Shown piece by piece: positions 1 to 13,660 of a stretch of DNA of 64,000 bases (position 1 is its first letter; each line of letters opens with the position of its first letter). The notes beneath the pieces are model-generated. The model searched no databases. It was not told where the DNA came from and worked only from the letters and a program-made list of their open reading frames with translations. Position numbers and translations under genes: made by a program. The stretch comes from Strongylocentrotus droebachiensis (Eukaryota > Echinodermata > Echinoidea > Camarodonta > Strongylocentrotidae), in the NCBI GenBank assembly GCA_035222895.1, contig JAVYIG010001032.1, forward strand, positions 248,001 to 312,000, in the 5' to 3' direction.

Positions 1-681
1 TAATCGAAACAATTCGTAGCCCTGAGCGAAAGTACCTCCGAGGTTCAATGGAATACAGACACTTTGGTCGACAAACTCATAGTAAAAGACTTCGGCTGTA
101 AACCAAATCGGAGCTCCCACAGAAAATGCTCCGAGCCATATCAAGAAGACAATTTGCCACGTTGGTCCGCAGAAACAGCTTCGGGACAGCCTGACGCATC
201 GGCTACTGTCGCGATTACGCCAAGGCCAGGCAATGGCCAGATAGCGCTCAATCGCTAGTGCCATCAGAGAATACACGGTGATACACCCACTGGTCACCAT
301 ACTACTGTGGACAAACTTGCACATAAATTGTCCGAAAATCCAATGCCGATTGTGCCGGACATGAAAGTCAATGATGAAAGGTAGATTGACCAACAAGCAC
401 AGGAGATCACCAACCGTCAGGTTCACTACGATGATATTCGGCGTTGATCGTAAACGTTTGTTCTTGAGCACGATCCAAATGATGGACAGATTGGCTACAA
501 CACCAAAGATTAAAACGATGACCATGATTGAAACCTGGGGCCAGAAGACTTCGTCTGATCCCCATGATTGTTCTATTGTCTGATTGGTTCGATTGTCAAC
601 GATCTCCTTGATGATCACACTTATCGACGTCTCACTGATTATCTCAGTTACGTATATAGGTGTTTGGGTTGTCTCCATCAT
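1..681 (-). CDS. Rhodopsin-family (class A) GPCR, peptide-receptor type, N-terminal part, runs off left edge
   Basis: Reading the minus strand from the ATG at 681 gives 227 codons with no stop up to the window edge. The product is a membrane receptor that would signal through G proteins; the ligand cannot be told. The extracellular N-terminus (about 47 aa) has two N-glycosylation sequons, NRT at 30 and NQT at 33. TM1 (about 48-72) has GVVAN with the conserved Asn64. TM2 contains NLTVGD with Asp92. Cys121 opens TM3, which ends in ERY (145-147), the DRY-box equivalent. TM4 has Trp182 and Pro191, and Cys209 in the second extracellular loop would pair with Cys121. TM5-TM7 lie outside the window. 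No intron is needed, as in many invertebrate GPCRs. An in-frame stop lies seven codons upstream of the second ATG region; the second ATG (678) has A at -3 and G at +4 and may be the real start. The overall pattern suggests a neuropeptide receptor, but the subfamily is not identified. Confidence 0.9.
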   Translation of the reverse strand, partial: MMETTQTPIYVTEIISETSISVIIKEIVDNRTNQTIEQSWGSDEVFWPQVSIMVIVLIFGVVANLSIIWIVLKNKRLRSTPNIIVVNLTVGDLLCLLVNLPFIIDFHVRHNRHWIFGQFMCKFVHSSMVTSGCITVYSLMALAIERYLAIAWPWRNRDSSRCVRLSRSCFCGPTWQIVFLIWLGAFSVGAPIWFTAEVFYYEFVDQSVCIPLNLGGTFAQGYELFRL

Positions 682-2351
682 GGACGTTGTACAGATGATT
701 CCTTAAGATTATGGCTCGATGGTCACGTCTTTCAGTGTGGAATAGGAAAAGAACTGATGATCGTTGAAACTGTAAATTGATGCTGCTGAAAATGTTTTCC
801 CACTCGCGGTATATCGTTGACGCAGCCGTTCTATTGGATTTCTATAATTATGCTGGCACTCTCGAGCTATTTTCCGTGAGGCCCACTTCTAAAATTCAGA
901 AGAAAGAGTAGGTCATCATTGAGAGGAATGGTTGTGTCACATGCAGTAAAGGATGGCCAGCAGTCTAGTATGTCTCCAACATTTGATGATCAACATTCCA
1001 AGTTCAGTTCTACACTGGACCCTGTATATGAGAATGAAGAGAAAAAATGGCAACACGTTAGTAAATTCAAATCATGTCATTATTGAACATAACATTCGGA
1101 GATAGAACAGTTATCATTAATATTCATAGGCTAACGAGGACTCCGAATACCAACTTTACATATTGTGAATAATTATTTAATGATTCAAATTAGTTTGAAA
1201 TACATTGTAGTAGTTTTGAATGTATTTTGAATGAATGTATTTTGACCGTGAGATGAATTCATTCTCTCTTTTCACAATCAAAGATACACCCCCACCTCTA
1301 AACAAAAAAAGAGCAATACCAAATAAAACCAAAAATATACGATAACAATTTCCGACAAGACATTCTTTAATCATAAATGGTACGGCCTATTTTTATTTCT
1401 CCGGAGTCATTAATGAAATATCTTGCAATTCCGTTCGGAAAATTCAGATTGGTTTGTGACAGTCTATATATTATAGGTTACACCTGCATGTGTGCAGATC
1501 TGTTCGAATGCATTCAATTTCATTGACCGTAGGTTTTGAAAATATGCCCGCTTATCATAAGCCATATCACTACCAAGATGTGGCGGATAAGGACAGTGAT
1601 AGCCACAAGCTTTATCAGGAAACTTGTTTTTCAATCTGTTACTGTATAGTGGTCACTCCGCAGAATACGATGGTTGATGGTATAATATAGTAGGGTAAAC
1701 CTGATAAATTCAATAGTTTAGTTGCTGTTCACAGATGCTCCTTGCATTCCTTTTTGATTGCTATGATTTCGTTATTAACATATTTCATTATACCGTCCGG
1801 ATTGATGAACGATGTCTAAAAACGTGAGGCATGTCTTGGTCAAGTGTGCACCTGTCTTAACATGGAAAGGAAATCCTGTTTCGATTTCTCGTCAAAACCA
1901 CAGCATCTAGACGCCGCCGGGATAACATCAATATCATCGATATCTATTAGTAGAGGCTTATGATTGCGATGATTGTCACGGTACATATAACATATTTAGC
2001 CCCCCTTCCCTCCCACAAGAAAACTGTCAAGTATTGCTTAACTACGCTAAAATACGATCCAGGTGAAAATCTGTACAGTAACAAGAAATACGCCTCTCAC
2101 CTTTTGGATAGATGTTTTTAAATAGCCATTATCGACAGCTTAAACACGAATTTGATATCTCCATCATGAAAACAGCTTTTAAAGCCAGAATCTCACGAAT
2201 TAGGGTACGCACATGCATGTTCCCTCCCTTTGAGAAACCCCGGGTTGTAAAGTCGGATTTTTGTGTATTACGGGCCGGACTTTGTTGCGTGAAAATTACC
2301 CCTTTACCGGAGATTTTGGGAACACGAATGCGGTACCTCCGATCCCGGAGT

Positions 2352-2364
2352 GGGGGGGGGGGGG
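2352..2364. repeat. G13 homopolymer
   Basis: Thirteen consecutive G on the plus strand, followed about 140 bp later by a pyrimidine-rich stretch (about 2507-2595). Homopolymers of this kind recur throughout the window. Confidence 0.9.
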
Positions 2365-5300
2365 TATTAAATCGTATTTACCCTCTCCCTTTTAGTTTAA
2401 GAATGTATGTCATAAACTACACAGAGGATCTTTCTTTCTTCGTATACCAGCATTTTTTTCTCGTTTCCTTGAAAATGTTCCAATACTTATATTGAACTCG
2501 AAATATGATTCTTCTTTTCTTCTCTCTCTTTCTCTTTCAGCATCCGTCTCTCGTTTTCTCTCTTCTTTCCTCTTCCTTTCTCTTGTATTCTCTTTCGCAC
2601 CATTCATATTTCATGGCATACAATCCAATAACTGTAAAAGGATACTTGCAAGATAAGATCTAGTCAACTTGAAAAGCGTAATACTGAAGAGAATATGAAA
2701 ACCCATGAATTTTGTATAAATGGCAAGGTCAGATATTAACTATTCCGAACAGTCTATTAGACGTACTAAATCAGAAACGAATCTTCGAGCGATATATACG
2801 AGAGATGTGACAGTAAAAAAAAAGAAGGACACGTTTGTAAAGTTTAGCGTTCAACTTCGTGTCGGTTTTGACAACAGGTCATTTTTCCAGGGTGGATAGT
2901 AGCAATGTCCTTTGGCAAGACATTTGATCTACATTTGCCACACTCAACCTAGGTGAGGTAAATGGGTACCTGCATGGTAGGATTATTCCTTGAAATGCAC
3001 TGTGCGCTGATAAGGCTGCCGGAGCTAAAGCTAGGGTAACAAAGTCCAAAGCTCTTTGGAAACGCATAGAGATGTTATTTCATGACGTATTATGCGCTAT
3101 ATTACAAGAACTGAACTATAACTATTAATGATCAGATGAGTGTTGGTTTCACGACGCTCATAACTGGCCTTCAAAAAAGAGACCTACTTATCATCATCGT
3201 AATAAAAACGCACTTTCAGAAATGTGAGGGTAGTTATCGACTTCTCTAAGTAATCAATCAAATATGGGTAAGATTTTATGACATTAAGATCACACTTTAA
3301 CCAAATTTTAGCCTTAAAATAACTGACACCATTAGACGATTGAACTTAGCCAACTGATTTGTGGACTACAGTATCCCAAAACAACATAACTGTGGAACCG
3401 AAAAAATAGACTAAAATAATTTCCTCACATCGTCTATTTCTCATTTTCATTCCATGATTGTTAATTCATTTTCTTTTATTTAATTTAAATGTTAACTTTA
3501 ATAGAAAAAGCTGGGTAATTCCATTCCGAGTCTGCATTACAAGGGAGCCCTGCTATGCATAACAACATAGAAAATACATGGTAATTAAAACGATTTAGTA
3601 CAGAATCGCATAAAAATGTATGTTTTTGGCGCTCAAAAAATCAGCTTACTCAATTAAGCCAGGCTTATATCATTTTGCATATTTTAAACATTATGATTAC
3701 GTACTATCGTGAACAAATAAGATTTCACAGGATTTTTACATATGTTTCCAGATTTCAAATAGGTTGAAACGGTAATCTTCTGAGAATAGGAATAATAAAT
3801 TACCTGCCGTTATAAGCCTTGATCGTGACACCTCATTCATCATTGGATTCGTTAGAAATGCTATTACTGCATTATTATACATGTATGATGAAGCCGCCAG
3901 TATTCATGTCGAGGGTTATTGTTTTAGACTTGATAGATAAATGTAACTTTACGTAGGTTGGAACTTTATCTTATTCTAAAAGTATGAAGAATGGTACGTC
4001 ACCTCTGAATTATGTTTAAAAACATTTGTTTTGCATTTTCACGAGTCGGATACTAATTTTCTGTTTATCCTTTCCATATTTTGTTTTGTTCCCGTGCTGA
4101 ATAGCGCCCATTTTCAGTAAAATAAAAACACCAAAACTAAATATGATATCATGCCTATAATGCTTATTTTGTTCTGTCTCAATAATAAAATAGCTAGTCC
4201 TTTTGTTTTATTTCAATATTTACCAAAATATTTGTTCTTTATTCATACTTGAGGAAAGCCCAGCGCACACTATACACCTTCCTCCTGCATGTGTTCAGAT
4301 TGTCGGAGAAAGGGTGGTTATATTTGATATGGAAATCTAAACAAACTTATCCTCTTGATTCAGGTTTTAAATAATGATAACATTGACAGCCAGAATATTG
4401 TGCATATAACTCTTCAAGAAAGAATAAAAGCCGAATCGGTTTCAAATCGTAGACGATCGCCCTACTGGTCCAGCATTACTAAGATTCTGAGCCGATTTAG
4501 CTTTCCCCCTCCAAAGAAGCATGAAATCCTTTGAAATTTAGATTGTATTAATCATATGGCTATTCAGTTCTTAAATCATTAACGATAAACTCCAGTTCTG
4601 GTAAAAAAAAGAAAATTAATTCTCACAGAATCAAACAAAACTTACACTGAATGTTCAACATTACAAATAAATGACATGTGCCAAACAATTTTGGAAGAAA
4701 ATGTATACTGGTTGAGTAATGAGCATAGAAAGACAAGGAAATCAAGGTAGTACTAGCCCCGACACCATGTGTGTTGTCCCATATAAGCTTTTTGTGTATA
4801 GTGCTTGTTACTTTTAATACCAAGACTCGGCCAAATTTATTATGATTTTGATGACTTCAGAACCTTGCAGTGCACACCAATACTTACATGCTACATGATC
4901 AACTGTTTCTGATCCATTCCACACCTTTTCTTTCACAATGCAATCGCATTACCAGAACTCACCTTTATCTTTGAGATTTTACATTTTTTAATGTTCATAT
5001 AAAATGCTATCACAAATTCTTGCAAAATTAGACCGTAGTCAGATTGCGTAGATCACTTCGGATATACCGGCCCTGCTGCCGCGCCGTGGCTTCACCTAAA
5101 TAAGGATTAAAAATAAGTTTCTTCTCTTTCACGTTTTGTCTCGTTGAGGTCTAAAGGGACTAAACGTCGATTTCAGCTGACATCAGGGGATATTCACATC
5201 TTGGATTTCCAAATAAGTCATGTGACTACGATTGAGACAGAGGATGTACAGCTGAATTTGATTTAACCACTTGTTTGGTTCAAGTTTCCGGCCGCTTTCT

Positions 5301-5970
5301 TTAAGAGCATTATGTGGTTATTAAACATTCCTGATGTAGGCATATCATCTTAGTGGTTTGTAAGGAAAGGAACTCAGCTTTGGTTGTGGTCTAATTGAGA
5401 TTCCCTCCTTACACTTATTGTTAAGTAGTTGTTAAACCTTCAAAAAACTTCATTGGAATTATTCCATTTTACTTACAGAACTTTAAATTCCTAAAAAGTT
5501 GTCTATTTCCGCTGTTAAGAGTTTTTTAATTTTGAAAGTATATCAGCTATGATAAACATTAAACCATTTCTTTTGTTCATAGCAATTGTTCAGTAAGCTG
5601 ATCATATTCTTAATTCTGGCTCTCGTCACATACTCAGAAGAATATCCTCACATTTTATTTTTGCTTTTAAAAATCGTATCAAACAATAATGACAAGGGTT
5701 GTGATATGTCCCAGGAAGGGAATTTAAATATGTATTACTCTTTTGAAGTTTACTTACATCATTTTATGCTAGGTGTTTGCCAAGAACTTTTAAAATCAAA
5801 GTGGTTTGGGGAACTCGAGGAGCCCAGGGAAATGGCACGCGGACAATGCTACTAGCAGTACCATTACAGTGCTGTGTTTCGGTTTTTTATATATAGGGAG
5901 AATTCGGAAGGGGGTGAAAGACACCATAGGATGTTGAACCCCAGCCACACCAAAAGAGGCCGACACCAAA

Positions 5971-5997
5971 CCGACCGACCAGCCAATGGTCGGTCGG
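5971..5997. repeat. Short perfect hairpin, 11-bp stem
   Basis: CCGACCGACCA (5971-5981) and TGGTCGGTCGG (5987-5997) are perfect reverse complements separated by five bases. The role is unknown; the arms are themselves built from short CGAC/GGTC repeats. Confidence 0.8.
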
Positions 5998-6882
5998 TCA
6001 GGAGTCGCTGTACAGTTGAGTTGGCGGTGTGACTTTGTCATTAAAGTGATAATCCGACTGGCATCGTCGGTTTATCAACGGAAAAATACCATTACTATAG
6101 TAGGCAAAACTTGGAAAGAGGAAAGAGAAAGTCCATGCACGCGGGTTCAGAGCATGTTCAGAGCATGTTCAGAGTGAGCGAGAAGACTTTGTTTCTTTTC
6201 AATTCCTCGGGGCAGCAACACCTCTCATCCGTCATGAAAACATTCCGCCTTCATCTTTGAGCGATGCCGAAGATTGAAAAGGACACAGATTTTCAAATGG
6301 CAAAGTAAAGTCAGCAGATATATCAAGCTGACTTAAATCAATTGGTGTAATCTAATGGATTGGAATGAAAATGCCGTTTCAACGATTTGTAAAACATAGC
6401 CATATATTTCTCATGCTGAATTAAATCGATTGGTTTCTTCCAAATGAATTAGACTGAAATGCAATCACAACGATTTGTGAAACATTGGAAACAACAAGTG
6501 GATCAGGTAAACTAAAGGAAATTAAACAACAAATTATGAATCGAATTTCTTCGACGCTCTCGTTTCTGGAAGCGCTAAATCAACAAGCTCGAGGGGCCTG
6601 CACAGTTCAGTAGCAATCATCACCAGCTAATATTTTGTAATGCTGATTGAAACAGATATTCTCACCTTGTGAACAAAGCATAGATTATCAATCACTTATT
6701 AAAGTATAATTTGCTTCGCTTAATTCCATTTTATATATGAATTAGTTGTGTTGCTCGGGTGGAACAAAATTCTTGCAGCGATTTGACAATTTAAATTCAT
6801 AGTATTGAATATCGTAGATGTTATTGCGCTGAATGAAACCCACATTAATTTACACATCCGTGTGTGTAGTGTGCTCATATTA

Positions 6883-6893
6883 CCCCCCCCCCC
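6883..6893. repeat. C11 homopolymer
   Basis: Eleven consecutive C on the plus strand in otherwise AT-rich DNA. Confidence 0.85.
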
Positions 6894-7301
6894 GACAACA
6901 TGGAATGGAACCGGTATCTATAAAAAAATTACCTATGAAATATCCATGCACTTGTTTTGACCTCTCCGAAACTGTTTACTCCAGAGTCAGCCTGACGCAC
7001 TACGAAAAAAATCCAGAGAGATGATACGGCCCTTGAAACTTTATATCTTTAGCTTATAATTACAGGTATGTGTAGGGTATCATGCTTGTTCTGTCCTTAC
7101 GTTTCAAAGTATATGTAACTGGTTTCTTGTATTGAAAAACAGACTAACGATATTGAAATGACAGATCAAGAAGACAGGAGGCATGTGCATCCGGCCAAAA
7201 TAATGTGACTCCTTGCTAGTTTGATAACCCTTTTTTGGGGGCAGAAAGAAGAAAACATGATTTTTGTATTTGCTCGTAACATATTGTGGACACTAACTTA
7301 G

Positions 7302-7316
7302 CCCCCCCCCCCCCCC
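7302..7316. repeat. C15 homopolymer
   Basis: Fifteen consecutive C on the plus strand, the longest such run in the window. Confidence 0.9.
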
Positions 7317-8339
7317 GTGCATGATTCCTGGACACGCCCATGTATTTGTTGCAGTATCGTTCCATGTAGTTTCTCCCTCAAAGTTCAAGGCAATTAACGT
7401 AAGTAGGACTAAGGTGGCGAGTATCAAGACAAAAGTAAATTGTGATACGTAGAACTCAGAAGAGAGGAACGAGTTTCTTGTCTATTCAAATTAAAAGGTG
7501 CGTGTATATAGTTCAATTCAATTTGCCGTTAACTATACAGTTCAAGAATTGGAGCATATAGTTGCATTTAGATTAGAATTAGAAGTTGTCAAGACGTAGC
7601 TGACAAGCAACACGTTCTGGTAAACATCCATGAAATCTAGGGAAAGCTTTCAGTTTCCATTTCCCTTTTATCTCACTTTGGAAAGAAACGATTTGTACTA
7701 GATATTTGACAAGATTAAATAAACCTTGAACAAAGACATACCCCAAAATAATGTCAAGTATTGAATCTAGGTGAATTTCCCGGTATAGTTTTTCATGAAT
7801 AACTATCCTAATATTTACCTATCATTAATTCCTCGATTCCTGTAACAATTAGACAATCTGAAACGACGACAATGGGCATTCAATTGTTTGCAAAACTTCA
7901 ACATTGTACATCAAAAACTAATAATCAACCTGAAGTGTCTGCACGTGATGTTTATTCAAGGCAAGATAAATTTACATAAGTTCAATTACTAGAACACTAT
8001 AATGGCTCGCTTGAGTACATGAGTAAACTCAATCTACACGATAGCTGGAAAATAAAATTCGACAAGGCTTTTAAATAAGGTGATTGGGTCAATTTATATA
8101 TGTCACCCAAATGGGATGCCATCCTGAGCTGCAGTAAACTTAATTAGTACACGAAATAAAATGAACAATGATTAGATTGATTTCTAAAGCGCAGCCACTA
8201 TTCTACACTGTGATGTGATGAGGGCATCAGACCTTAGTGTGCTCTGGAATTCGCATATTCTCGAGCAATATCTCCGAGCTGAAAGAAGATAACATAATAA
8301 ATCGACTGATTGTGATAGAAATTCTTTCCTTCCAACTAT

Positions 8340-8450
8340 GACAACAGATTAATGTCTTACCCTTATGACATTGGTGCCTCAAGAGGGCTCGAACTCACGA
8401 CCTTAGCATATCTAAACAAGTGTCTCAAACACTTAATACGTCACATCAAC
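8340..8450 (-). mobile_element. Probable tRNA-derived SINE relic
   Basis: On the minus strand, GAGTTCGAGCCC (complement of about 8378-8389) matches a Pol III B box. It is preceded by tRNA-like sequence with CTAAGGTCGT and followed by GAGGCACC. The A-box side and anticodon arm do not fold well, so this is a decayed SINE head or tRNA pseudogene rather than a working tRNA. No tail or target duplication was found. Confidence 0.35.
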
Positions 8451-10018
8451 CAACAATGCGTTGTTGTATCGATTCGAAAGTTATGGGTAAATATCAACAG
8501 GTCATCGAAACAACCGTGTAATACTATGCGTTAAAATTGTAGTGTCATAAAGTTAATATTTTATTAGTGGAATACTACTTCACTCTCTAACCTCGTTTTC
8601 TTGACGAATGTTGATTACAATTAGGGCAAATTACAAAAAATCTTCTAATGGAGTAACTAAATGTATGGTTCTGTATCATAACCTAATCATTCGAGATTGT
8701 TATGTCATGTCCGTTATATAATCAATGTCATATAACTACCTGCTTATAAATCAACAAAGTGTGTTCAAAAGATCTTATGTAAACAAATTTAAAAAAAAAA
8801 AAAAACATCCAGTGACTATTTCTAATTATTATTTTGTGGGAGGCTTTATGAAAACTGCAGATTTCAGGCATGGACAAGATATACTATACCTTAAAAGAAA
8901 GCACAATATAAAAGAATTTCCTATACATATCGAGTAGCAGGGTGTACTATTTCTGCCTCAATTTAAATTTCTAGAATTTAAATGATGCACGACCTCCTGT
9001 GGTTACGGCGGTCAAACATGCTCAAAGGTTTGACGTTGAATTTGGCGGGCCTTATTTGTCTTATTAACTAGATGATAATGAATATAGAATCAAGAAAATT
9101 GTTTAGCGAATAAATTTGTGTCATGGTCATGATAGCCATGGATAACTACCGGCATAGACAGGCAGCTATTTATAGAGAATTTCGGACATTCTAATCTCTA
9201 CATGTGACTGATGTCCATTCTACAAACTGACAAATTGGCTCGCAAACTAGTCACGTAAGAGAAGAAAATTCATCAAAGTTGTGATCTGAAGTATCCTCCA
9301 TATGGCTTGCTGATGGAGGTGTATAATAAAGATAAACAGTGAATAACCAGGAAATGAATTTGCAGTTTTTGGTGGCGTACAGATTATTTATTATCGAAGT
9401 ATATTTTCATTGCTGACTATCTGGAAGCTTTATAAAGCATTTTTAATTGTATTTCATAATTTCTTTATCATGATTCATATGAATCCCCTCATGGTCCGTA
9501 AAAAATATTAATTACTGAAGTTGGATATTTAGTAAAGCAGTGGTCAAGTACAACTCAAAAGGAGGACTATGTTTGACCGAGAGTATTATGTTATTCCACG
9601 TTTAGTCCCCAATCAGTTGAATTCCTTACTCGGGCTCCATAGCTCTGCGTGATGTTTGTTTTTCATCAACGACATACTTTATCTATGTCCAACTGCTGAT
9701 ATCCCTCTCTAAACATCATCACATCTCTGACACGACTAGCTGTGGTAGATCAACCCGTATCTACATTCTAGGCCAAACGAAAAACAACAACAGATACAAA
9801 CATAATTATGGGACTGTGTAGAAATCCCGTGGACATGATGGACAGGCTGAGAAACTTGTAAGCGATAGTTCAAGAGCGAATTGTTTGATGCTAATTTACG
9901 TTATTAATGATGCTTAATGACAGTAAATTTAAAAAAAAGTAAATAAAAGAAAACGAAAGATAAAGAAACAAATTAATGACTACAAGTAATATGTTGTATG
10001 TATCTCAAAGTATTATGG

Positions 10019-10205
10019 TGCCCTCGGCCTCTGATTGGTGGGTTCGATTCAGTCGCGTGCTTGATGCATTATCTCTGAGAGGTTGAATGCACTTTGTATG
10101 CTCTTAACCTACATCATAAGTGACATGCGTAGAGGCGCCTTGGCTTGTCGGTTGATGCAGGGGTCCTAGAGTTGGAAGGTCCTCGGTTCTCATGATAGTG
10201 CGCCT
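10019..10205 (+). mobile_element. Probable tRNA-like SINE fragments, two heads
   Basis: A perfect B-box-like GGGTTCGATTC lies at 10040-10050. About 90 bp further on, 10132-10203 begins GGCGCCTTGGCTTGTCGG, has an A-box-like segment and ends in GTGCGCC, which partly pairs with the start. The second unit resembles a tRNA-shaped head with a decayed B box (GGTTCTCATGA). Two adjacent tRNA-like units suggest a SINE remnant or nested insertions. Confidence 0.4.
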
Positions 10206-13200
10206 CAAGAATTATTCCTTAAGGACCCAATCGGTCAGACAAGATGAATACAAGCCAGTCCATGAATCTAGACTTGCTTTAAACCGATCAGATACAATAG
10301 TCCTAGTTCCCATATGTATAGCGAAATCACTAAAGAGTTTGATTAAAGACAAACGTCTGCACAAGTAAGTACTGACAAAGGATGTCAAGGATGCAAAGCT
10401 CGAAAATCATACTTGTATTCATCGTCATGTTCTCTGTTTGTTTTGTTTTCTTAACTATCGTCGGGACGAATAATATTCTTTCTTATCTCTCAAAACGTAT
10501 TGATAAACACAATGGTTTTGACATGTATAGCTTTCAATTATTAATAAGCAAGAATTGTCATATTTTGTTTCTAAATTACAGCAAACCTTTGAAAAAAATC
10601 AGTCAAATATCACCAGTTTGAATCTTCTATTCTGTCCTACCTACGTTTTTATTTATGTACAATTTTTGAAGGACAGAAGTCATTTGAAGCAATTCCGGCT
10701 TCCTTGGTGATCAATCTAACAAACCATCATCACCGTCAATTAGTTGTCATTGATCACGCTTATAACCCCATGGTGTCGTCATCATTGATCACCGACCTGG
10801 GGCGTGGTTATCATTGATCATGACAGCAATCATGAAGAAAACACATCATTGCCGAACGCACATTAGATCAGTTCCCCAGGTTTCACGCTGATTGATTTGA
10901 AATGAGTGATAGCCATGAGCATTAGTCAATGACACTTTCTCACCGCTCCCGGGATGAATTCAATACCTTACTAAAAGCCAAATAAACATTGTCTTAATTT
11001 AAGAAATTAGACCCTAGAGTTAACTTGGCGTTTTGTACACTGCATCGTTATTACCAACTTCCTGCGTATAAAGTCCCTCAAGTAACCGATGGCGAGTAAT
11101 TCCCTTCACACATCACGTTGAAATTAAGAGCACTACTTATTCTCGAAGGAGAACTAAGTTGATTGAAATGCGCATAAATCAATATGAAAATGTTCTTTAA
11201 AAATATATAGTCGCAAACAATTGTTTTAATGGTTAATCTCCTAAAATAGGTAATAATTTATTTTTCTTTCTGTTAGTTTCAGGAAGCATTTACGAAAGGC
11301 AAGAATGAAAACAGCGTGATCACCTCCAAATTTCTTTCTTTTGACAAATAATTCACTCTGTTTGCTAGCTTCGTTATCTGGCTTTCAAACTAGTTTGAAT
11401 TGATTTCGGGGCCCAAACTGACACCCTTGTTTAATATTTCTCTGGATTTGTTTTGATCACAGTAATTGCAATGTAAATGGAGAAATATCTAAATGCAAAT
11501 TCTGCATTTAGGCAGTTCTCCTTGTAACAGTTATAGTTAGAAATCAACAGTTGAAACAGGATACACGAAACACAGTCCCACTGATCTGCTGCGAATCCTC
11601 AAGAAGCCAATCAATTCATATACATTTTCTTTAAAGAATAACATATGAAAAATCTATAAGAAAATTAAACTTTGACTAACGATTATTTAGAAATCCGAGC
11701 CTCGTACCTCTCGATTCAACTCCTCTTTCCACCTTTTACCCTACACGTGGATTTACGTTTCATGTAATAAAATACTTCGCGATCGATGAAATACTCGACA
11801 GAAACCTCTGCGTCGGCTATCTTTGGATATTTTCAGTAAATACTGGAAACTAATCGAATTAGCCAAATACTTGGTTTCATTGATTATCCAATTTTCAGGA
11901 CATTCACCCTCAAGAAAATAATGTTGTTTTTCGATTACCAAACCTACCTATAGCAGTAATTCGCCAATATAGGTTGATTGTAAGCTCGGTTTACCTTTAG
12001 TCCCGAGATGAAAAAGACAATAGGCTTTATTGTAATTTAGCCCTAAAACAAGAACGCCGGTTTGCCTGTGCATGTACATTTGCTATATAGCACCAAAGTG
12101 TGACTTCATACTGGTCAAGTTGTCCAGGTTGCTGGTATCTAACAGTTTTGTATTAAACAGTGGCATGGTGATCACACCAGCGCCAAACACTGAATTTACC
12201 CTGCTCCGACCCGTTGCTCGAATTATTTCGCGGTGAACCTCATGCGCAGGCTCTGTTGTTTGGAGTCACAACCTGGACGACGAGCGAATATGACGTGAGC
12301 ACTTCAGTACTCTATACACGGAACACATTATTCCCAGCTAGGATAGTAAGATTAGATTGTGATTAATTTAGCTACAGAAATGGCGACTGCAGACCATGTT
12401 TACTGAGATCAAATCAACATTTAATTGACAGACTACAAGATATATACCCTCCAAACACTTTGATCGAGACTTTGCATAAAAGCTTAGACCGAGTTTGTGA
12501 CCAGACATTCGGTTGGCATCATGTAGACGCAATACCTTGTGGGGGAAATGTCAGAGGAACATTTGGTGCCCTTCAGCGTTCCGTGTTAAAACAAAGAAGG
12601 CTATGAACATTTTACTTATAAGCCTTTATATGTAATATGTCATAAAATGTCATACAAATCTGTTTTTCAAAATCGATAATAACATCATTACGATCTCTTG
12701 AATTATGGCCTAAATGAGGGCAAATCTCTCTCATCAAACTTCCCTCAAGCCGAATCAATGTTATGCTGTCTTCTCTTACTTTGAAATTGAGCATGGAAAA
12801 TAAGGGGTTTTAGCCTAAGAAAGAAGTAGCTTGAAATCGAGAGGCACCACATACCCCGGACATATCACCAAATATTGTTTCAGGGACATTTGAAAAATCT
12901 AAGTCAATAAGTTGCTAAAGTTGTTTAAATAGCTTCCCATTAAAAGCACATCATCGGCAATTTGCCGTTCGGCTATTTAGTTTATAGAAGACTAGGAATA
13001 ATTACACAGCAATCGCTACGCACTGAATTAAACATTACTTGTGATATAGCCTAGAGCCCGCTACTTGAAAGTCAAGTCGTACGATATAACAATCGTAAAC
13101 ATGTTAAAGGTACTATCTATCTTTTTTTAAGATCTTAAACAAAGTTTCAAAAGAGAAGCACTAAGGGAAGTAACACAAATATTGGAATGCTTGGAAAGTA

Positions 13201-13417
13201 CTGCTGTAGTTGTAGAAATTTGAATCTTCATGGTTATTTTCCCTGATGTATGAGAAGAATTTGTACCCTGCTTATCGATAATAAAAAAACTTTGAACGTT
13301 TTTCTTAACAGTTATTTGAAGTTTATCTTCTCACAGTGTAAGCCAAACTGATAAGTAACTCATCAAATTCCTCGCCCATATCAACATGCTGATTGTGTCC
13401 ATCATGTTGATATAACT

Positions 13418-13660
13418 CTTCTGACTCTTTCTCTCACGCTCAATCCTCCTATTTTACCCCTATTTCTCCCCCCTCACTCTCTTTTTCTACCTTCCTATCG
13501 CTCTCTCCAACTCAAGTTATAGTCATATACCGCTATTATTTATCTATTTCTTCCCCTCTTTCTATCGCGCTTATTGCCCCTTTCTTTTCTCTCTTTCTCC
13601 TTTTTCCTTTTCTCTACTATCTATCCTCTTTTCCATCTTTTCTATCTATCTGCACATTAA
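13418..13660. repeat. Polypyrimidine (CT-rich) tract
   Basis: About 240 bp on the plus strand made largely of interrupted TCTC, CCCT and CTTT blocks; purine-rich on the other strand. It is low-complexity and non-coding in appearance. Confidence 0.8.

Larger units (their letters stand above)
682..8339. other. Intergenic, no gene recognised
   Basis: AT-rich DNA with no exon-like or domain-bearing frame that I can recognise on either strand. It includes the 5' flank of the GPCR gene (682 onward), a G13 run, a pyrimidine-rich stretch near 2.51-2.60 kb, C11 and C15 runs, and a short hairpin at 5.97 kb. The 127-codon frame at 2112-2495 has low-complexity composition, crosses the G13 run and is probably chance. 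Confidence 0.6.

Noticed and set aside
64..780. Plus-strand frames over the GPCR region
   Set aside because: They are antisense shadows of the minus-strand receptor, whose motifs are unambiguous.
2112..2495. 127-codon open frame on the plus strand
   Set aside because: It spans a G13 run, has no recognisable motif and is poor in composition; probably chance.
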